Assembly: GCA_900757185.1 (NCBI GenBank)
Contig: CAAEMX010000013.1
Location: 22,133 to 86,132 of the forward strand
Direction of reading: 5' to 3'
From: an uncultured Collinsella sp.
GTDB lineage: Bacteria > Actinomycetota > Coriobacteriia > Coriobacteriales > Coriobacteriaceae
Length of the DNA: 64,000 bases
How positions within the stretch are numbered: position 1 is the first letter of the stretch; each line of letters starts with the position of its first letter. This document shows, in pieces, positions 51,880 through 61,445 of this stretch. The notes below the pieces were generated by a model. That model was not told where the DNA came from. It worked only from the letters and a program-made list of their open reading frames with translations, and searched no databases. A program made the position numbers and the translations under genes.

Positions 51880-52698
51880 ATGAACAATAGCTATTCGGCT
51901 CTCATGGTCGACATGAGGCATTCGAGATGTCTTTCGGACAATAGAAGGCAAAGCGCGCAGGAGGATCTTGCAAACGCAATGGAATGCACAAACGAGCTGT
52001 TCAAAACTGAGCTCGAAATGCCGCTAATGTTTAGTGCGGGCGATGAATTGCAGGGCCTTTTCCGTAGTACGGCTGGCGCATTCTTGGCATACAGATTTAT
52101 TAAGATACTCGTCCAGACGGTTGATCTTAGGGGCGGTATTGGAGTGGGAGAATGGAAAACTCGGATGCAGTCCGCATTGTCGACGGAACAAGACGGGTCA
52201 GCATACCATCGTGCGCGTAGAGCAATTGCTGAGTCTGAAAAGGATAAGTACAGCGATTTAAAGATCATTGATGTTTCGGGCGTTTCGCGCGAGAAGGAAC
52301 TGTGCGCGGCGGGTTGTCTAGAAATAATTGATCGCAGAAACGAGTCGCAGCGTAATTACTGTGAGGTTGTTGAATTACTGCGACCGCTTATGCTGCATGA
52401 TGACAGAGACGCGACTTTGAGCAAAAGGTATGCTGAACTAATCGAGGCGCGTATAGGCAAAAAGTACGGCGCTAAAAGCAATCCGAGCGATTGCGCGCCA
52501 GTGGCGTTGGGCAGCTCGCTCAACCTCAACGTAGATAGCATCAGGGCTAGCCATGTAGGGCTTGCGGGACAAATGGGTGTTGCGATGGGGAAGACGAGGC
52601 AGGGGCTCGAGAAAAGCCTTAGACTCGCGAATGTTGTAAGAGAAAGAGAGCTGGCTGCTTTCGCCGTTCATTTCCTTAATGAGCTGGAGATGTCATGA
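51880..52698 (+). CDS. SatD-family protein, class III cyclase-like fold suspected
   Basis: A 272-residue soluble protein of the SatD family (ALMVDMRHSR, FSAGDELQGLF, DGSAYHRARRAI). Asp11 and Asp55 sit where class III nucleotide cyclases hold their two metal ligands. GGIGVGE (85-91) matches the RIGIHTGE strand, and H110-x3-R114 the Asn-x3-Arg transition-state pair (Asn replaced by His). Residues about 228-250 (LAGQMGVAMGKTRQGLEKSLRLAN) look like an HTH. SatD has no established biochemical function; the cyclase link is my inference. The ATG at 51880 follows AGGAAAGGAAG and the stop overlaps the next gene (ATGA). Confidence 0.85.
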   Translation: MNNSYSALMVDMRHSRCLSDNRRQSAQEDLANAMECTNELFKTELEMPLMFSAGDELQGLFRSTAGAFLAYRFIKILVQTVDLRGGIGVGEWKTRMQSALSTEQDGSAYHRARRAIAESEKDKYSDLKIIDVSGVSREKELCAAGCLEIIDRRNESQRNYCEVVELLRPLMLHDDRDATLSKRYAELIEARIGKKYGAKSNPSDCAPVALGSSLNLNVDSIRASHVGLAGQMGVAMGKTRQGLEKSLRLANVVRERELAAFAVHFLNELEMS

Positions 52699-53441
52699 GG
52701 GTATTCGGGTGTTTCCTTCTGTTTCATATGCTGTTCGACTTTTATTTTCAGTCGAATAAGATGGCAGGCGAGAAGGAATACAGCAGAATTGCCCTTGCCA
52801 TGCATTGCTTAGTTTACTCGGTCGGCGCCGCAGCAACAGTAGCTCTTCTGTTTGAGGCGAGTGCAACCGCCATTGCTGCGTCCTTTACAGTATTTGCCCT
52901 TTCACATTGGATTATCGATGGCAGCCTGAGAAGAGCGTTTGCAGGACTTGACCTTTCGCCGGTCGGTAGTTTTCTGGCCGATCAAGTGCTGCACATTATA
53001 ATTTTGCTCATATTGAGCGTTCTATGTTGCCATTTGTGGGCCATGCGGCCAATTGCTTTGAATCTCTTGGGCGCCCGTGGAGCGGAGCTCTCTTGGATTT
53101 CGACACTGTGTTTTTGTGGACGCCCTTGTAGCATTGTTATTGCAAAGGTGCTCCAATTTCTTCGAAACCCGGGTGTTGAGCAGTCGGCGGATACGACAAC
53201 CGCACATTCAGGCAAGTGGATTGGAATATTTGAAAGGCTGATTGTCGCGGCGCTTTCTCTGTTGAACCAATATTCGGCTATAGCATTTATTTTTACTGCA
53301 AAAAGTATCGCGCGTTTTAAACAGCTAGAAAGTGACAAGGATTTTGCTGAGGTGTATTTGCTGGGTTCATTGGCAAGCGTGTTTCTAGCAATGGCTTCTG
53401 CGATCTTATTTATGTACCTGTTTAACAGTGCTGGTTGCTGA
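52695..53441 (+). CDS. DUF3307 membrane protein, SatD partner
   Basis: A 248-residue membrane protein with about six helices. The DUF3307 hallmark is at the start: LLFHMLFDFYFQSNKMAGEKE (H-x3-D-F-x2-Q). A second polar patch in the membrane is LSHWIIDGSLRRAF. It overlaps satD by four bases, so the two products are made together and probably cooperate. DUF3307 genes commonly accompany satD in Firmicutes; the function of the pair is unknown. The downstream 148 bp carry only an AT-rich gap. Confidence 0.85.
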   Translation: MRVFGCFLLFHMLFDFYFQSNKMAGEKEYSRIALAMHCLVYSVGAAATVALLFEASATAIAASFTVFALSHWIIDGSLRRAFAGLDLSPVGSFLADQVLHIIILLILSVLCCHLWAMRPIALNLLGARGAELSWISTLCFCGRPCSIVIAKVLQFLRNPGVEQSADTTTAHSGKWIGIFERLIVAALSLLNQYSAIAFIFTAKSIARFKQLESDKDFAEVYLLGSLASVFLAMASAILFMYLFNSAGC

Positions 53442-53589
53442 TGTTAATAAGGGCCCGGATAGGCATCGACTTGAGAGGTGGGCTACTTTCGATTGACGAT
53501 CATCTCTTTATCCTAGGTGCATTTAGATTTGCATAATATGTTTGCCTGTATAAATTAAGTCTATTGAATGGGTTTTTAAGGAGTTGAAA

Positions 53590-54555
53590 ATGACATCGGA
53601 ATTAAATGGGGGCCATGTCAGACCAAATATTATTAAAAGTAACCTTACAATCTCTGGTGCACAGTGGGTCAAGAGCGAAGCATATTATGCTGCTGGCCAA
53701 ACGCTTGATATACCGATTTATGAAGTGTCTAGCATTCATGGTTTAAATCGTTTGATCGGTTATTCTAAATTTATGAATAAGGATGTTGGGAAAGTTTTGT
53801 ACCGAGGTCAAAATCAACTGTATGGAAGTCTGACCCCCTCCTTGATGCGCGGTAAGAAATACTCCGATAAGTGCCTGCATAACCTCAAGTCGCTTGTTAA
53901 TAAAATAATGTCAGACTCGCCTCTGAACAAACAGTTCAATCTTCCTGCTGGTTGTAACTCAAATCGTTCTGTTATTGAGGGGGCGCTGCAGCACTATGGC
54001 ATAAGCACTCGTTTTATTGATTTGGTTGACAATCATTGGACTGCTTTGTGGATGAGTTTATATGAGCCGGAAACTATTAAATCTATAGATATTTACACCC
54101 ATTATAAAAGTCGGTATTTGGATAACTATGATTTGCTTTCAAACATTGCTAGAGGGGATAACGATCCAATAGGTTTCGGTTATTTGTTGATGGTGTGCGT
54201 GCCAGAAATTAAGTCTCCGATGGAAAACGGGCTTTATCGAGGTAATGGGTTCGAATTGATAGATTTAAGAAGATCACTTCCTTCTATCTTCCTTAGACCG
54301 CATGCGCAGCATGCCTATGTTCTGCGTAGAAGAGGATCCGACGACAATAACCCTAATTATTACGATGTAGCTTCACAGTTGATAGGCATAGCAAAAATAC
54401 GATTGGACTATATCGCCAAATGGCTTGGGAACGGAGAGCTTCTTACTCAAAATAATCTATTCCCTCAACCATGCTTTGATCCTGGATATGAAATGTTGTT
54501 ATCAAGAGCAGATTTATTCGATTCGAAATTTGCAATGATTACAAAGTATGTTTAA
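53590..54555 (+). CDS. FRG-domain protein
   Basis: A 321-residue soluble protein. The FRG domain is shown by VLYRGQNQLYGSLTPSLMR (about residues 75-93), ALQHYGISTRFIDLVDNHWTALWMS (about 130-155) and RPHAQHAYVLRR (about 237-248). FRG proteins are of unknown activity and are frequent in defence and mobile regions. The ATG at 53590 follows AAGGAG. Strongly AT-rich codon use compared with the chromosome core. It may form a unit with satD-DUF3307, but a 148-bp gap allows its own promoter. Confidence 0.85.
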   Translation: MTSELNGGHVRPNIIKSNLTISGAQWVKSEAYYAAGQTLDIPIYEVSSIHGLNRLIGYSKFMNKDVGKVLYRGQNQLYGSLTPSLMRGKKYSDKCLHNLKSLVNKIMSDSPLNKQFNLPAGCNSNRSVIEGALQHYGISTRFIDLVDNHWTALWMSLYEPETIKSIDIYTHYKSRYLDNYDLLSNIARGDNDPIGFGYLLMVCVPEIKSPMENGLYRGNGFELIDLRRSLPSIFLRPHAQHAYVLRRRGSDDNNPNYYDVASQLIGIAKIRLDYIAKWLGNGELLTQNNLFPQPCFDPGYEMLLSRADLFDSKFAMITKYV

Positions 54556-54612
54556 ACGGTCCTCCCGTTGCGCTCGAACTGCCATGCAGTCGTGAGAACG
54601 AGGAGGTTCCAC

Positions 54613-54666
54613 ATGTCGAGAAGGATTAGGACCAGGGAGGTCCCGTGGCTGCGGTCGGAACGCTAG
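54613..54666 (+). CDS. 17-residue open frame with good ribosome site
   Basis: ATG after GAGGAGG, encoding an Arg-rich 17-mer, then TAG. The local GC is higher than in the flanking island, so it may be the scar of a longer core gene or mobile element rather than a working peptide. The rest of 54556-54813 shows nothing else I can support. Confidence 0.2.
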   Translation: MSRRIRTREVPWLRSER

Positions 54667-54813
54667 CGTCGATTTGGGGATCGATACATTGAGCGTCTTT
54701 AGGCTCTTTGTGCTCCTGCAACCGATAGGAACTTGACGCAGTAGTTTCCTCGGGTTTTACCTGTAATATATTCTTGTGAGCATCATTTGAACTTGTAACT
54801 AACGGGGGTTGGT

Positions 54814-57270
54814 ATGAAGCGTCGTCTGCGGCTATTTGCTGTATTTGTTGCGGTAGCAGTTATCGGACTCAATCCATTAATTGCGCCGGTCTCCACGGCC
54901 TATGCAATTAATGGAGAGTCTAATCAACAGGATCTAACTGCTGGGGTCACGGATTCTGCGAACAATTCAAACTTGGCTAGTGACTCTGCCTCATCTGCTT
55001 CCACTGGGAGCCAGGGCGCGTCTGATAATCTTGCAGAAGAAGAAATTGATTCTTCCGTTGCATTGGATGGGGGCAGCCACGTTTCGACAGACTCGTATCA
55101 ATATCTCTATATCGCTTACCCTCAACTGCCGGTCGGCGTTGATCAGGTGATTGCTTTTGCTACTCCAAATGATTCTGATGTGATTGTTGACGCAACGCTC
55201 AAACTTGAGTCCACAACTGGCTACACCTTCCTCGTTAAATCTTCAGCAGTTAATACCAATACAGCCGCTTTCCAGTTCGGCAAGGATTATGCCGAGTGCG
55301 GATATGATTTGATTTCGATCACCTATCATTTGCAGGGCGACGATGCGGAGCACATTGTCGATTTGATGCAATGCGGATATGCGTTCGACATCGATGCGAG
55401 CGCCGTTGCGGATGACGATCTTGTTGAAGACAACACCAATGCATCCGTCTACTATTCAGACGATTCCGGCAACGCGATTCAGGCTGCCTCGATTGGTGAT
55501 GCACTTGTTGCTGCAAATGGTGAGCAGTCACTTTCGCTTGCAAGCACCACCGTAAATGGTGCTTATGTAATTGCTCTTGATCCTGGGCACGGCGGTATGG
55601 ATCCTGGTGCCCAGGGCAATGGAAAAAGCGAGGCTGACTTAACATGGAAAATTGCAGTTGCTTGTAAGGTCAAGCTTGAGCAGTATGGCTTTAAAGTTGT
55701 TATGTCCCGCGACCAATATGGTACATATGGCGGCAATGACTTCTTGTATCGCGTGCAGCGTTGTGTAAGCCAGGGCGCCCAAGCATTTGTTAGTTTTCAT
55801 ATCAATTCTGGCGGATCCGGTGCGCACGGAGCTGAGGTATACGCCCCCACGGCAAACGGTTCTAGCTATACCCAGGCATCCGTTGAGCTTGCTCAGAAAG
55901 TAATGAATAACTTACATGCTCTTGGCCTTAGCTATCGCGGAGTATTTCAAATGGAGCTCGGTGATGAGTTCGCAGTTATTCGTTGTGCTCGCGAGCAGGG
56001 AATCCCCGGCATCTTGATTGAGCATGGCTTTATTTCAAATTCGGGTGATGTTTGGAATTACTTTAGCGATGCCGGCTGTAAGCGTCTGGGTGAGGCTGAC
56101 GCTGACGCGATTATCGCTCAGTTCCCGCGCTCTAGTTGGATGGATTACTCTGCTGTATTTGATGCCGACTATTATCTTAAGAATAATCCCGATGTCGCTA
56201 AGTGGGCTAACAACGACAATGACAAGGCTCTCCAACACTTCATTAACTGCGGCATGGCCGAGGGCCGCCGCGGCAACGAGGCGTTCGACGTCCAGAGCTA
56301 CTACAACGAGTACCCAGACCTGAGGGCCGCCTTCGGCACCGACATCGTCAGGTACTACGAGCACTACGCGACCTTCGGCAAGGGGGAGGGCCGCCACCCG
56401 TCCGGCTGCGCGTCGATCAAGGGTATGCGGACGTCCCTCGGCGGCACGGACTACTCTGCCGTCTACGACCCGGAGCACTATCTCGAGCACAACGCCGACG
56501 TCAAGGGCTGCTACACCAAGAAGGTGGGCGCCTTGTCCCTCATTGACGACGCCGCCGTCCTGCGCCACTTCATTAACTGCGGCATGGCCGAGGGCCGCCG
56601 CGGCAACGAGGCGTTCGACGTGCAGAGCTATAAAAATCGATATACTGATTTGCAAATTGCATATGGAAATCGACTCGATTCGTATTATTTGCATTACCTT
56701 ACTTTCGGATTTTATGAAGGCCGATCCGGCGCTCCCTTTTCAAATGACGAGCTGATTATGGGGGTCTCTTTTGTAAATTTTGATCAAATGGCAGGTTATT
56801 ATCTGTCTAAGGTTGGCATGGGTGTTTACCCTTCTGATATTCTTAAAGATAAGGGCGCCGGCACCATTATTGAATTCTGTAAAACCCTGATAGCCGAAGC
56901 ATCGTTTGAGGGAGTTCGTCCTGAAGTTCTTTTTGCGCAAGTTATGATTGAGACTGGGTGGCTTCGATTCGGTGGTAATGTTTCCGCGGGGCAGTGCAAT
57001 TTTGGAGGCTTGGGGTCAACTGATAGCGGCGTAGCCGGTGCTTCTTTTGATTCGGTGGGTATTGGTTTGCGGGCCCAGGCTCAGCATCTAAAGGCGTATG
57101 CATCAACGGATCCGCTTCTTGGAGATTGCGTCGATCCAAGATTTTCTATGGTTAAAAGGGGTTCAGCTCAATATTTAACACAGTTGAATGGGAAATGGGC
57201 TGTTCCTGGTGAAGGTTATGGTGAGCATATAGCCTTAATTGCGAGAGAGCTATCCTGTTATGTTGGTTAG
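54814..57270 (+). CDS. secreted bifunctional cell-wall hydrolase: amidase_3 plus glucosaminidase
   Basis: An 818-residue exported protein. Signal peptide at residues 1-31, a Ser/Asn-rich stretch and a beta-rich region to about 245. Amidase_3 domain at about 251-437 with zinc ligands in ALDPGHGGMDPGAQG, KSEADLTWK, SFHINSGGSG and catalytic GILIEHGFISN. Two copies of a DYSAVxDxxxYLxxNxDV ... GMAEGRRGNEAFDVQSY repeat at about 445-640. A glucosaminidase-type domain (FAQVMIETGWLRFGGNVSAGQCNFGGLG) fills the end. The repeats are GC-rich, the flanks AT-rich. RBS is not strong. Confidence 0.9.
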   Translation: MKRRLRLFAVFVAVAVIGLNPLIAPVSTAYAINGESNQQDLTAGVTDSANNSNLASDSASSASTGSQGASDNLAEEEIDSSVALDGGSHVSTDSYQYLYIAYPQLPVGVDQVIAFATPNDSDVIVDATLKLESTTGYTFLVKSSAVNTNTAAFQFGKDYAECGYDLISITYHLQGDDAEHIVDLMQCGYAFDIDASAVADDDLVEDNTNASVYYSDDSGNAIQAASIGDALVAANGEQSLSLASTTVNGAYVIALDPGHGGMDPGAQGNGKSEADLTWKIAVACKVKLEQYGFKVVMSRDQYGTYGGNDFLYRVQRCVSQGAQAFVSFHINSGGSGAHGAEVYAPTANGSSYTQASVELAQKVMNNLHALGLSYRGVFQMELGDEFAVIRCAREQGIPGILIEHGFISNSGDVWNYFSDAGCKRLGEADADAIIAQFPRSSWMDYSAVFDADYYLKNNPDVAKWANNDNDKALQHFINCGMAEGRRGNEAFDVQSYYNEYPDLRAAFGTDIVRYYEHYATFGKGEGRHPSGCASIKGMRTSLGGTDYSAVYDPEHYLEHNADVKGCYTKKVGALSLIDDAAVLRHFINCGMAEGRRGNEAFDVQSYKNRYTDLQIAYGNRLDSYYLHYLTFGFYEGRSGAPFSNDELIMGVSFVNFDQMAGYYLSKVGMGVYPSDILKDKGAGTIIEFCKTLIAEASFEGVRPEVLFAQVMIETGWLRFGGNVSAGQCNFGGLGSTDSGVAGASFDSVGIGLRAQAQHLKAYASTDPLLGDCVDPRFSMVKRGSAQYLTQLNGKWAVPGEGYGEHIALIARELSCYVG

Positions 57271-57290
57271 GTATTAATTGGAGTTTCGGA

Positions 57291-58742
57291 GTGTCGTCTC
57301 GCAATAAATTAGTAAAAAACATGGTGTGGAATACTACGTATCAGGTTTTATCTTTATTAATTCCTTTACTTACCATTCCTTATGTGTCACGTGTACTTGG
57401 AACGGACGGTGTTGGAGTTTATTCATATACGTACTCGATAGCAAACTATTTTGTATTGTTTGCTACGCTTGGGATGGCTCAATATGGAGTTCGAGAGATT
57501 GCTAAATGTGGTAATAACAGAGAGCGGAGATCCAAGGTATTTTGCTCCGCTTGGGCCGCGCAAGTCTTAGTCTCTCTTCCGATTGTATGTGTATATGTAC
57601 TTTATATAATTGCTTTCAGTAATAGAGATTATATTGCCAGCTCATTTTTATGGCTATTTTGGGTGGTGTCAAGCTCCCTTGATATTTCTTGGCTGTATTT
57701 CGGGGTGGAGGAGTTCGCTGTTCCAACCGTCAGAAGTGTTATCACGAAATTAGTCGGTACCTTTATCATTTTTGTATTTTGTAGAACTTCTAATGATTTG
57801 TGGGCATACGTGTTGGGGATTTCGCTCCCCTTTTTCTTGAATGCCCTCATGCTGTTCCCATTTTTAAATCAATATGTTGATTTCATTAGGTGTCCCTGGG
57901 CAGAGATTAAGCGACATTTTGTTCCGAATCTCAGGTTGTTTGCACCTGTAATCGCTATATCGCTCTATTCGTCTTTTGATAAGATTCTTTTAGGTTTGGT
58001 TTCTGGTATGAATGAGGCTGGACTGTTTGAATACAGCGACAAAGTGGCCAGAATGCCCTTGGCAGTTGTTACTGCATTGGGTACCGTGATGCTTCCTCAT
58101 ATGACTGAATCTATGAGTTGCTCAAGTAATGGGAAAGAGTCTGAATCTCTTCTCCAGAGCTCCTTTGAAATAATGCAGTTTATTTCTCTTGGACTTGCTT
58201 TTGGGATTGTTGCGGTTGCCAAGCCGATTGCAGATATCTATTTTGGGCCAGGCTTCGGAAAGTGTTCCATTGTTCTTCCTATCGTAGCAATTATGATTCC
58301 AATCATTGCTGCAAGCAATGTACTGGGTGTTCAATATATGCTGCCTAAGAACATGGACAAACAATACACTAAGTCCGTTGTTTTCGGAGCAATTGCAAAT
58401 ATATTACTGTGTTGTTTGCTATTAAAACCGTATGGCTCCATTGGTGCTGGAATCGCCACTGTTCTCACGGAACTAACCGTCTTGTTTGTTCAGGGTTGTT
58501 ACGTAAAAAAGCAGCTTAATTTATACTGTATGGTTGTAAGTGCGCTTCCCTATGTGATTATCGGTGTATTAATGCTCTTTTTGGTTGCAATTTTTTCTCC
58601 TGTATTCATCACGTATTTGGGTTATTCGTGGGTCTATTTACTCAGTCTGATACTCTTCGGCGCTTTCATTTATTTATGCTTTAGTGTTCTGTACTATAAA
58701 ACAGTCCGATTTCTTGTTATAGGGGTTGTTCGTGAACAATAA
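57291..58742 (+). CDS. polysaccharide flippase, Wzx/MVF-like
   Basis: A 483-residue protein with about 14 membrane helices and the oligosaccharide-flippase start (KNMVWNTTYQVLSLLIPLLTIPYVSRVLGTDGVGVYSYTYSIANYFVLFATLGM). It should move undecaprenyl-linked repeat units across the membrane. GTG start preceded by GGAG. Its last 11 bases overlap the next gene, so both are translated from one message. Confidence 0.92.
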   Translation: MSSRNKLVKNMVWNTTYQVLSLLIPLLTIPYVSRVLGTDGVGVYSYTYSIANYFVLFATLGMAQYGVREIAKCGNNRERRSKVFCSAWAAQVLVSLPIVCVYVLYIIAFSNRDYIASSFLWLFWVVSSSLDISWLYFGVEEFAVPTVRSVITKLVGTFIIFVFCRTSNDLWAYVLGISLPFFLNALMLFPFLNQYVDFIRCPWAEIKRHFVPNLRLFAPVIAISLYSSFDKILLGLVSGMNEAGLFEYSDKVARMPLAVVTALGTVMLPHMTESMSCSSNGKESESLLQSSFEIMQFISLGLAFGIVAVAKPIADIYFGPGFGKCSIVLPIVAIMIPIIAASNVLGVQYMLPKNMDKQYTKSVVFGAIANILLCCLLLKPYGSIGAGIATVLTELTVLFVQGCYVKKQLNLYCMVVSALPYVIIGVLMLFLVAIFSPVFITYLGYSWVYLLSLILFGAFIYLCFSVLYYKTVRFLVIGVVREQ

Positions 58743-59526
58743 AATCTATGTCGTAACGCATAAACAGGCAGAGTTTCCCCGCGATCCGCTCTATTGCCCT
58801 ATTCAGGTTGGTTTTGGAAATGAGCTTTTTTGGAACGATGCTCCAATAATTAGGGATAACAGCGGTGACAACATCTCTGCTAAAAACAGTACATTCTGTG
58901 AATTAACTGCCGTATATTGGTTATGGAAGAATATAGCTTCTGATGGTTTTATCGGCATTGAACATTACCGTAGGTACTTATCGACTAATCGATTTTCGAA
59001 TAGCTATAAGTATTTTTTAAAGGAAGATGACATTCTCTCTGCGCTAAGTTATTGCGATTTCGTTTTGCCCGAGCAGTATATTTGGAAAAATAGAACTGTA
59101 TTTTCAAATTATGCACTTAGTGTCGGTCATGAGACTGATTTAGGTGTTTTGCGAGACACCATATCTAATAAATCGAAGGAGTATGTTGAAACATATGATG
59201 CTGTTCTAAATTCAGGATCAGCTTATTATTGCAATATGTTGATTTGTTCTAAGCAACTATTTGACTCGTACTGCGAATGGTTATTTAAGATTCTCTTTGA
59301 ATTCGAGAATATTGTTGATCTTAGTGACTATTCAAAGTCGCAAAAACGTATTTTTGGTTATGTCTCAGAGATTTTATTGAATGTCTGGCTAATTAAAAAC
59401 CAGAATACCGTCAAAACGTTTCCTATGATCAATTCAGAGGAACCAAGCGCTTTAAAAGTATTGAGGCATATTAAGCAGGGGAAATATAATATGCCCTATA
59501 CACCTGATTGGTTAAAAACTAAATAA
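58732..59526 (+). CDS. DUF4422 glycosyltransferase
   Basis: A 264-residue protein of the DUF4422 family, found in capsule and LPS gene sets and thought to transfer sugars. Signature stretches are NSTFCELTAVYWLWKN (about residues 47-62) and FIGIEHYRRYLS (about 68-79), followed by CDFVLPEQYIW. GTG at 58732 is preferred because AGGGG lies 6 bases upstream. It overlaps the flippase gene. It converges with the next glycosyltransferase gene. Confidence 0.88.
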   Translation: MNNKIYVVTHKQAEFPRDPLYCPIQVGFGNELFWNDAPIIRDNSGDNISAKNSTFCELTAVYWLWKNIASDGFIGIEHYRRYLSTNRFSNSYKYFLKEDDILSALSYCDFVLPEQYIWKNRTVFSNYALSVGHETDLGVLRDTISNKSKEYVETYDAVLNSGSAYYCNMLICSKQLFDSYCEWLFKILFEFENIVDLSDYSKSQKRIFGYVSEILLNVWLIKNQNTVKTFPMINSEEPSALKVLRHIKQGKYNMPYTPDWLKTK

Positions 59527-59545
59527 CAGCTCTATTTTTGAATCG

Positions 59546-60532
59546 TTATGAATCTATTTCAGAGCCTGTTACTGATATTAAGATAAAGGTCCCTATGAGC
59601 CCAAGATTACCACGCAGGTTGTGTCTCCATACTCTTGCCTTATTCAAATTAATTGGTACTTGAATGGTGCTGCAGCTTTTTAATTGAATGTAGCTATTGA
59701 GATGAGTTATTTGTTTTTTACTTAACATGGAGCCATAAACTTCTTTGAAAGACTCAGCCTGCTCAATAGTTTTAATCGTATCGGCTTTTAGCTTTTCTAT
59801 CTGATGTATAGAATTGCATAAAGATTTTTCTTGTGCACCAAGAGTATTGTTTTCGTGTTGACGATAACAAATTGTTTGATTGTCTATGAAGCCGATACGT
59901 CCAAATGCCGATGCGATTAACGAGCACCACCAATCATGCATGCAAATGTAGCGATCATCATTCGTTAATTTGATCAGGTCTCTTAGGCTGTCATTAATTA
60001 GCATAGTGCATCCAGTAACATTTGCCGTTGCAATATGAAATTCGAAGGTTGAGGTGTTTGGATTAATACCTGAATACTTATAGAAAGAATCGGCAATGCG
60101 ATTTAATTTACTGTCAACCACTCTTAAATCAGTATGAATGAGGATCGGGGTGTCAGGGGACATCGCCTCTTCTTGTATCATAGCGCTGAGGCATGTGGTT
60201 ATTTTATCTGAATCCCACACGTCATCTTGATCGGAACACATGACGTATTTGCTGGTAGTTATCTTTAATAGCGATAAGAAATGTGTGCCCGCATTACCGA
60301 AGGCTGAATCTTTTAATACAACCTTGATTCTATTATCTTTAGCAGCGTAGCGATTGATGATCTCTACGCTGTCATCATTTGAATTATCGTCCGAAATGAG
60401 TAGTTGCCAGTTTTTATAATCCTGGTTGATAATCGATTCTATTTGTTCTTTCAAATAGAGAGATCCGTTATAAACGGCCATTACGATTTGAACTTGGGGG
60501 GGATTTTGTATTTGCAACTTAAATTTTTCCAA
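59546..60532 (-). CDS. glycosyltransferase family 2, rhamnosyl-type
   Basis: A 328-residue GT-A enzyme: VQIVMAVYNGSLYLKEQIESIINQDYKNWQLLISDDNSNDDS and the metal-binding SDQDDVWDSDKI (about residues 99-110), the SDQDDVW form common in rhamnosyltransferases. HDWWCSL (about 205) is the acceptor-side motif. It overlaps the end of the next upstream gene by 14 bases. Confidence 0.9.
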   Translation of the reverse strand: MEKFKLQIQNPPQVQIVMAVYNGSLYLKEQIESIINQDYKNWQLLISDDNSNDDSVEIINRYAAKDNRIKVVLKDSAFGNAGTHFLSLLKITTSKYVMCSDQDDVWDSDKITTCLSAMIQEEAMSPDTPILIHTDLRVVDSKLNRIADSFYKYSGINPNTSTFEFHIATANVTGCTMLINDSLRDLIKLTNDDRYICMHDWWCSLIASAFGRIGFIDNQTICYRQHENNTLGAQEKSLCNSIHQIEKLKADTIKTIEQAESFKEVYGSMLSKKQITHLNSYIQLKSCSTIQVPINLNKARVWRHNLRGNLGLIGTFILISVTGSEIDS

Positions 60533-61445
60533 TCAAAAATAGGAACCTGAGGCAAAATTCACTTATATAAGTTGGTCTTAGTCGATGTGGGAACAGCGCT
60601 TTTTTGAGCTGGCTTGGTATGCCTTTTGCTTCAGTGAACAGGTTTAGTGCTTCCAATTCATCGTTATTTAATTTATCGTTAAAACAATTCTTAAAATGTG
60701 AAAGTTTTTCTGCTTCAATTTGTGCCTTTGTGCCAAACAACTCCTCTTTAATAAAATACTTGAATAAATCAATCAAGTGGTTATCAGAAGCGGTTACGGC
60801 TGCGTCATGCCTGATATGCTTTGCTGTAGGTCTTTTATCGTAAACCAGCTGGCCTAGTGCGCAGGCACAGCGTATTATCCATCTGTCGTGCATTTCGTCG
60901 CCTGGATTAACATTTTTAATAAACTGGTTAAATGCTTCACGGTTAAATGCGATAGTGAAACCAAGTCCTAGTGTGTAAAATAAGCTGTGATAAAAATCGC
61001 AGTTCTTAGTTTGGTCGGAAGAATAGCGGATGTGATTTAAATTGGAGTCGCAATACTCAAAAGAAGAGAAGTACACCTTAGGAATATCATTGTGCTGATC
61101 ATTTAATAACTTGATGGCATACTCTATTTTTTGTTTCTCCCAGTAATCGTCCTGATCAGCATAGAAATAATAGCCATAAGTAGACGGAATCCTCCGCAAA
61201 ATCTCATAGAAGCTGCCGGGGACTCCAAGATTTTGATTGTCGCTATCTAGTAATGTAAAGTTATCTTTGTCTTTAATAAAAGACTTAATCATTTCAACGG
61301 TGCTATCCGTGGAGCCGTCATCTCTGATGAATACATCTATATTGTTGTAGGACTGATTGTTAATCGAGACTAGAGTCTCATTGATAAACTTAGCCCCGTT
61401 ATAGGTTGGCAAAATGACGCACGCCTTGTTCTTATCGGGATTCAT
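60519..61445 (-). CDS. glycosyltransferase family 2
   Basis: A 308-residue GT-A enzyme: ACVILPTYNGAKFINETLVSINNQSYNNIDVFIRDDGSTDST and ADQDDYWEKQKI (about residues 95-106), with HDRWIIRCACALG acting as the second motif. It is related to, but clearly distinct from, the following GT2. Overlap of 14 bases on each side suggests one operon running from the GT8 gene leftward. Confidence 0.9.
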   Translation of the reverse strand: MNPDKNKACVILPTYNGAKFINETLVSINNQSYNNIDVFIRDDGSTDSTVEMIKSFIKDKDNFTLLDSDNQNLGVPGSFYEILRRIPSTYGYYFYADQDDYWEKQKIEYAIKLLNDQHNDIPKVYFSSFEYCDSNLNHIRYSSDQTKNCDFYHSLFYTLGLGFTIAFNREAFNQFIKNVNPGDEMHDRWIIRCACALGQLVYDKRPTAKHIRHDAAVTASDNHLIDLFKYFIKEELFGTKAQIEAEKLSHFKNCFNDKLNNDELEALNLFTEAKGIPSQLKKALFPHRLRPTYISEFCLRFLFLIGKI

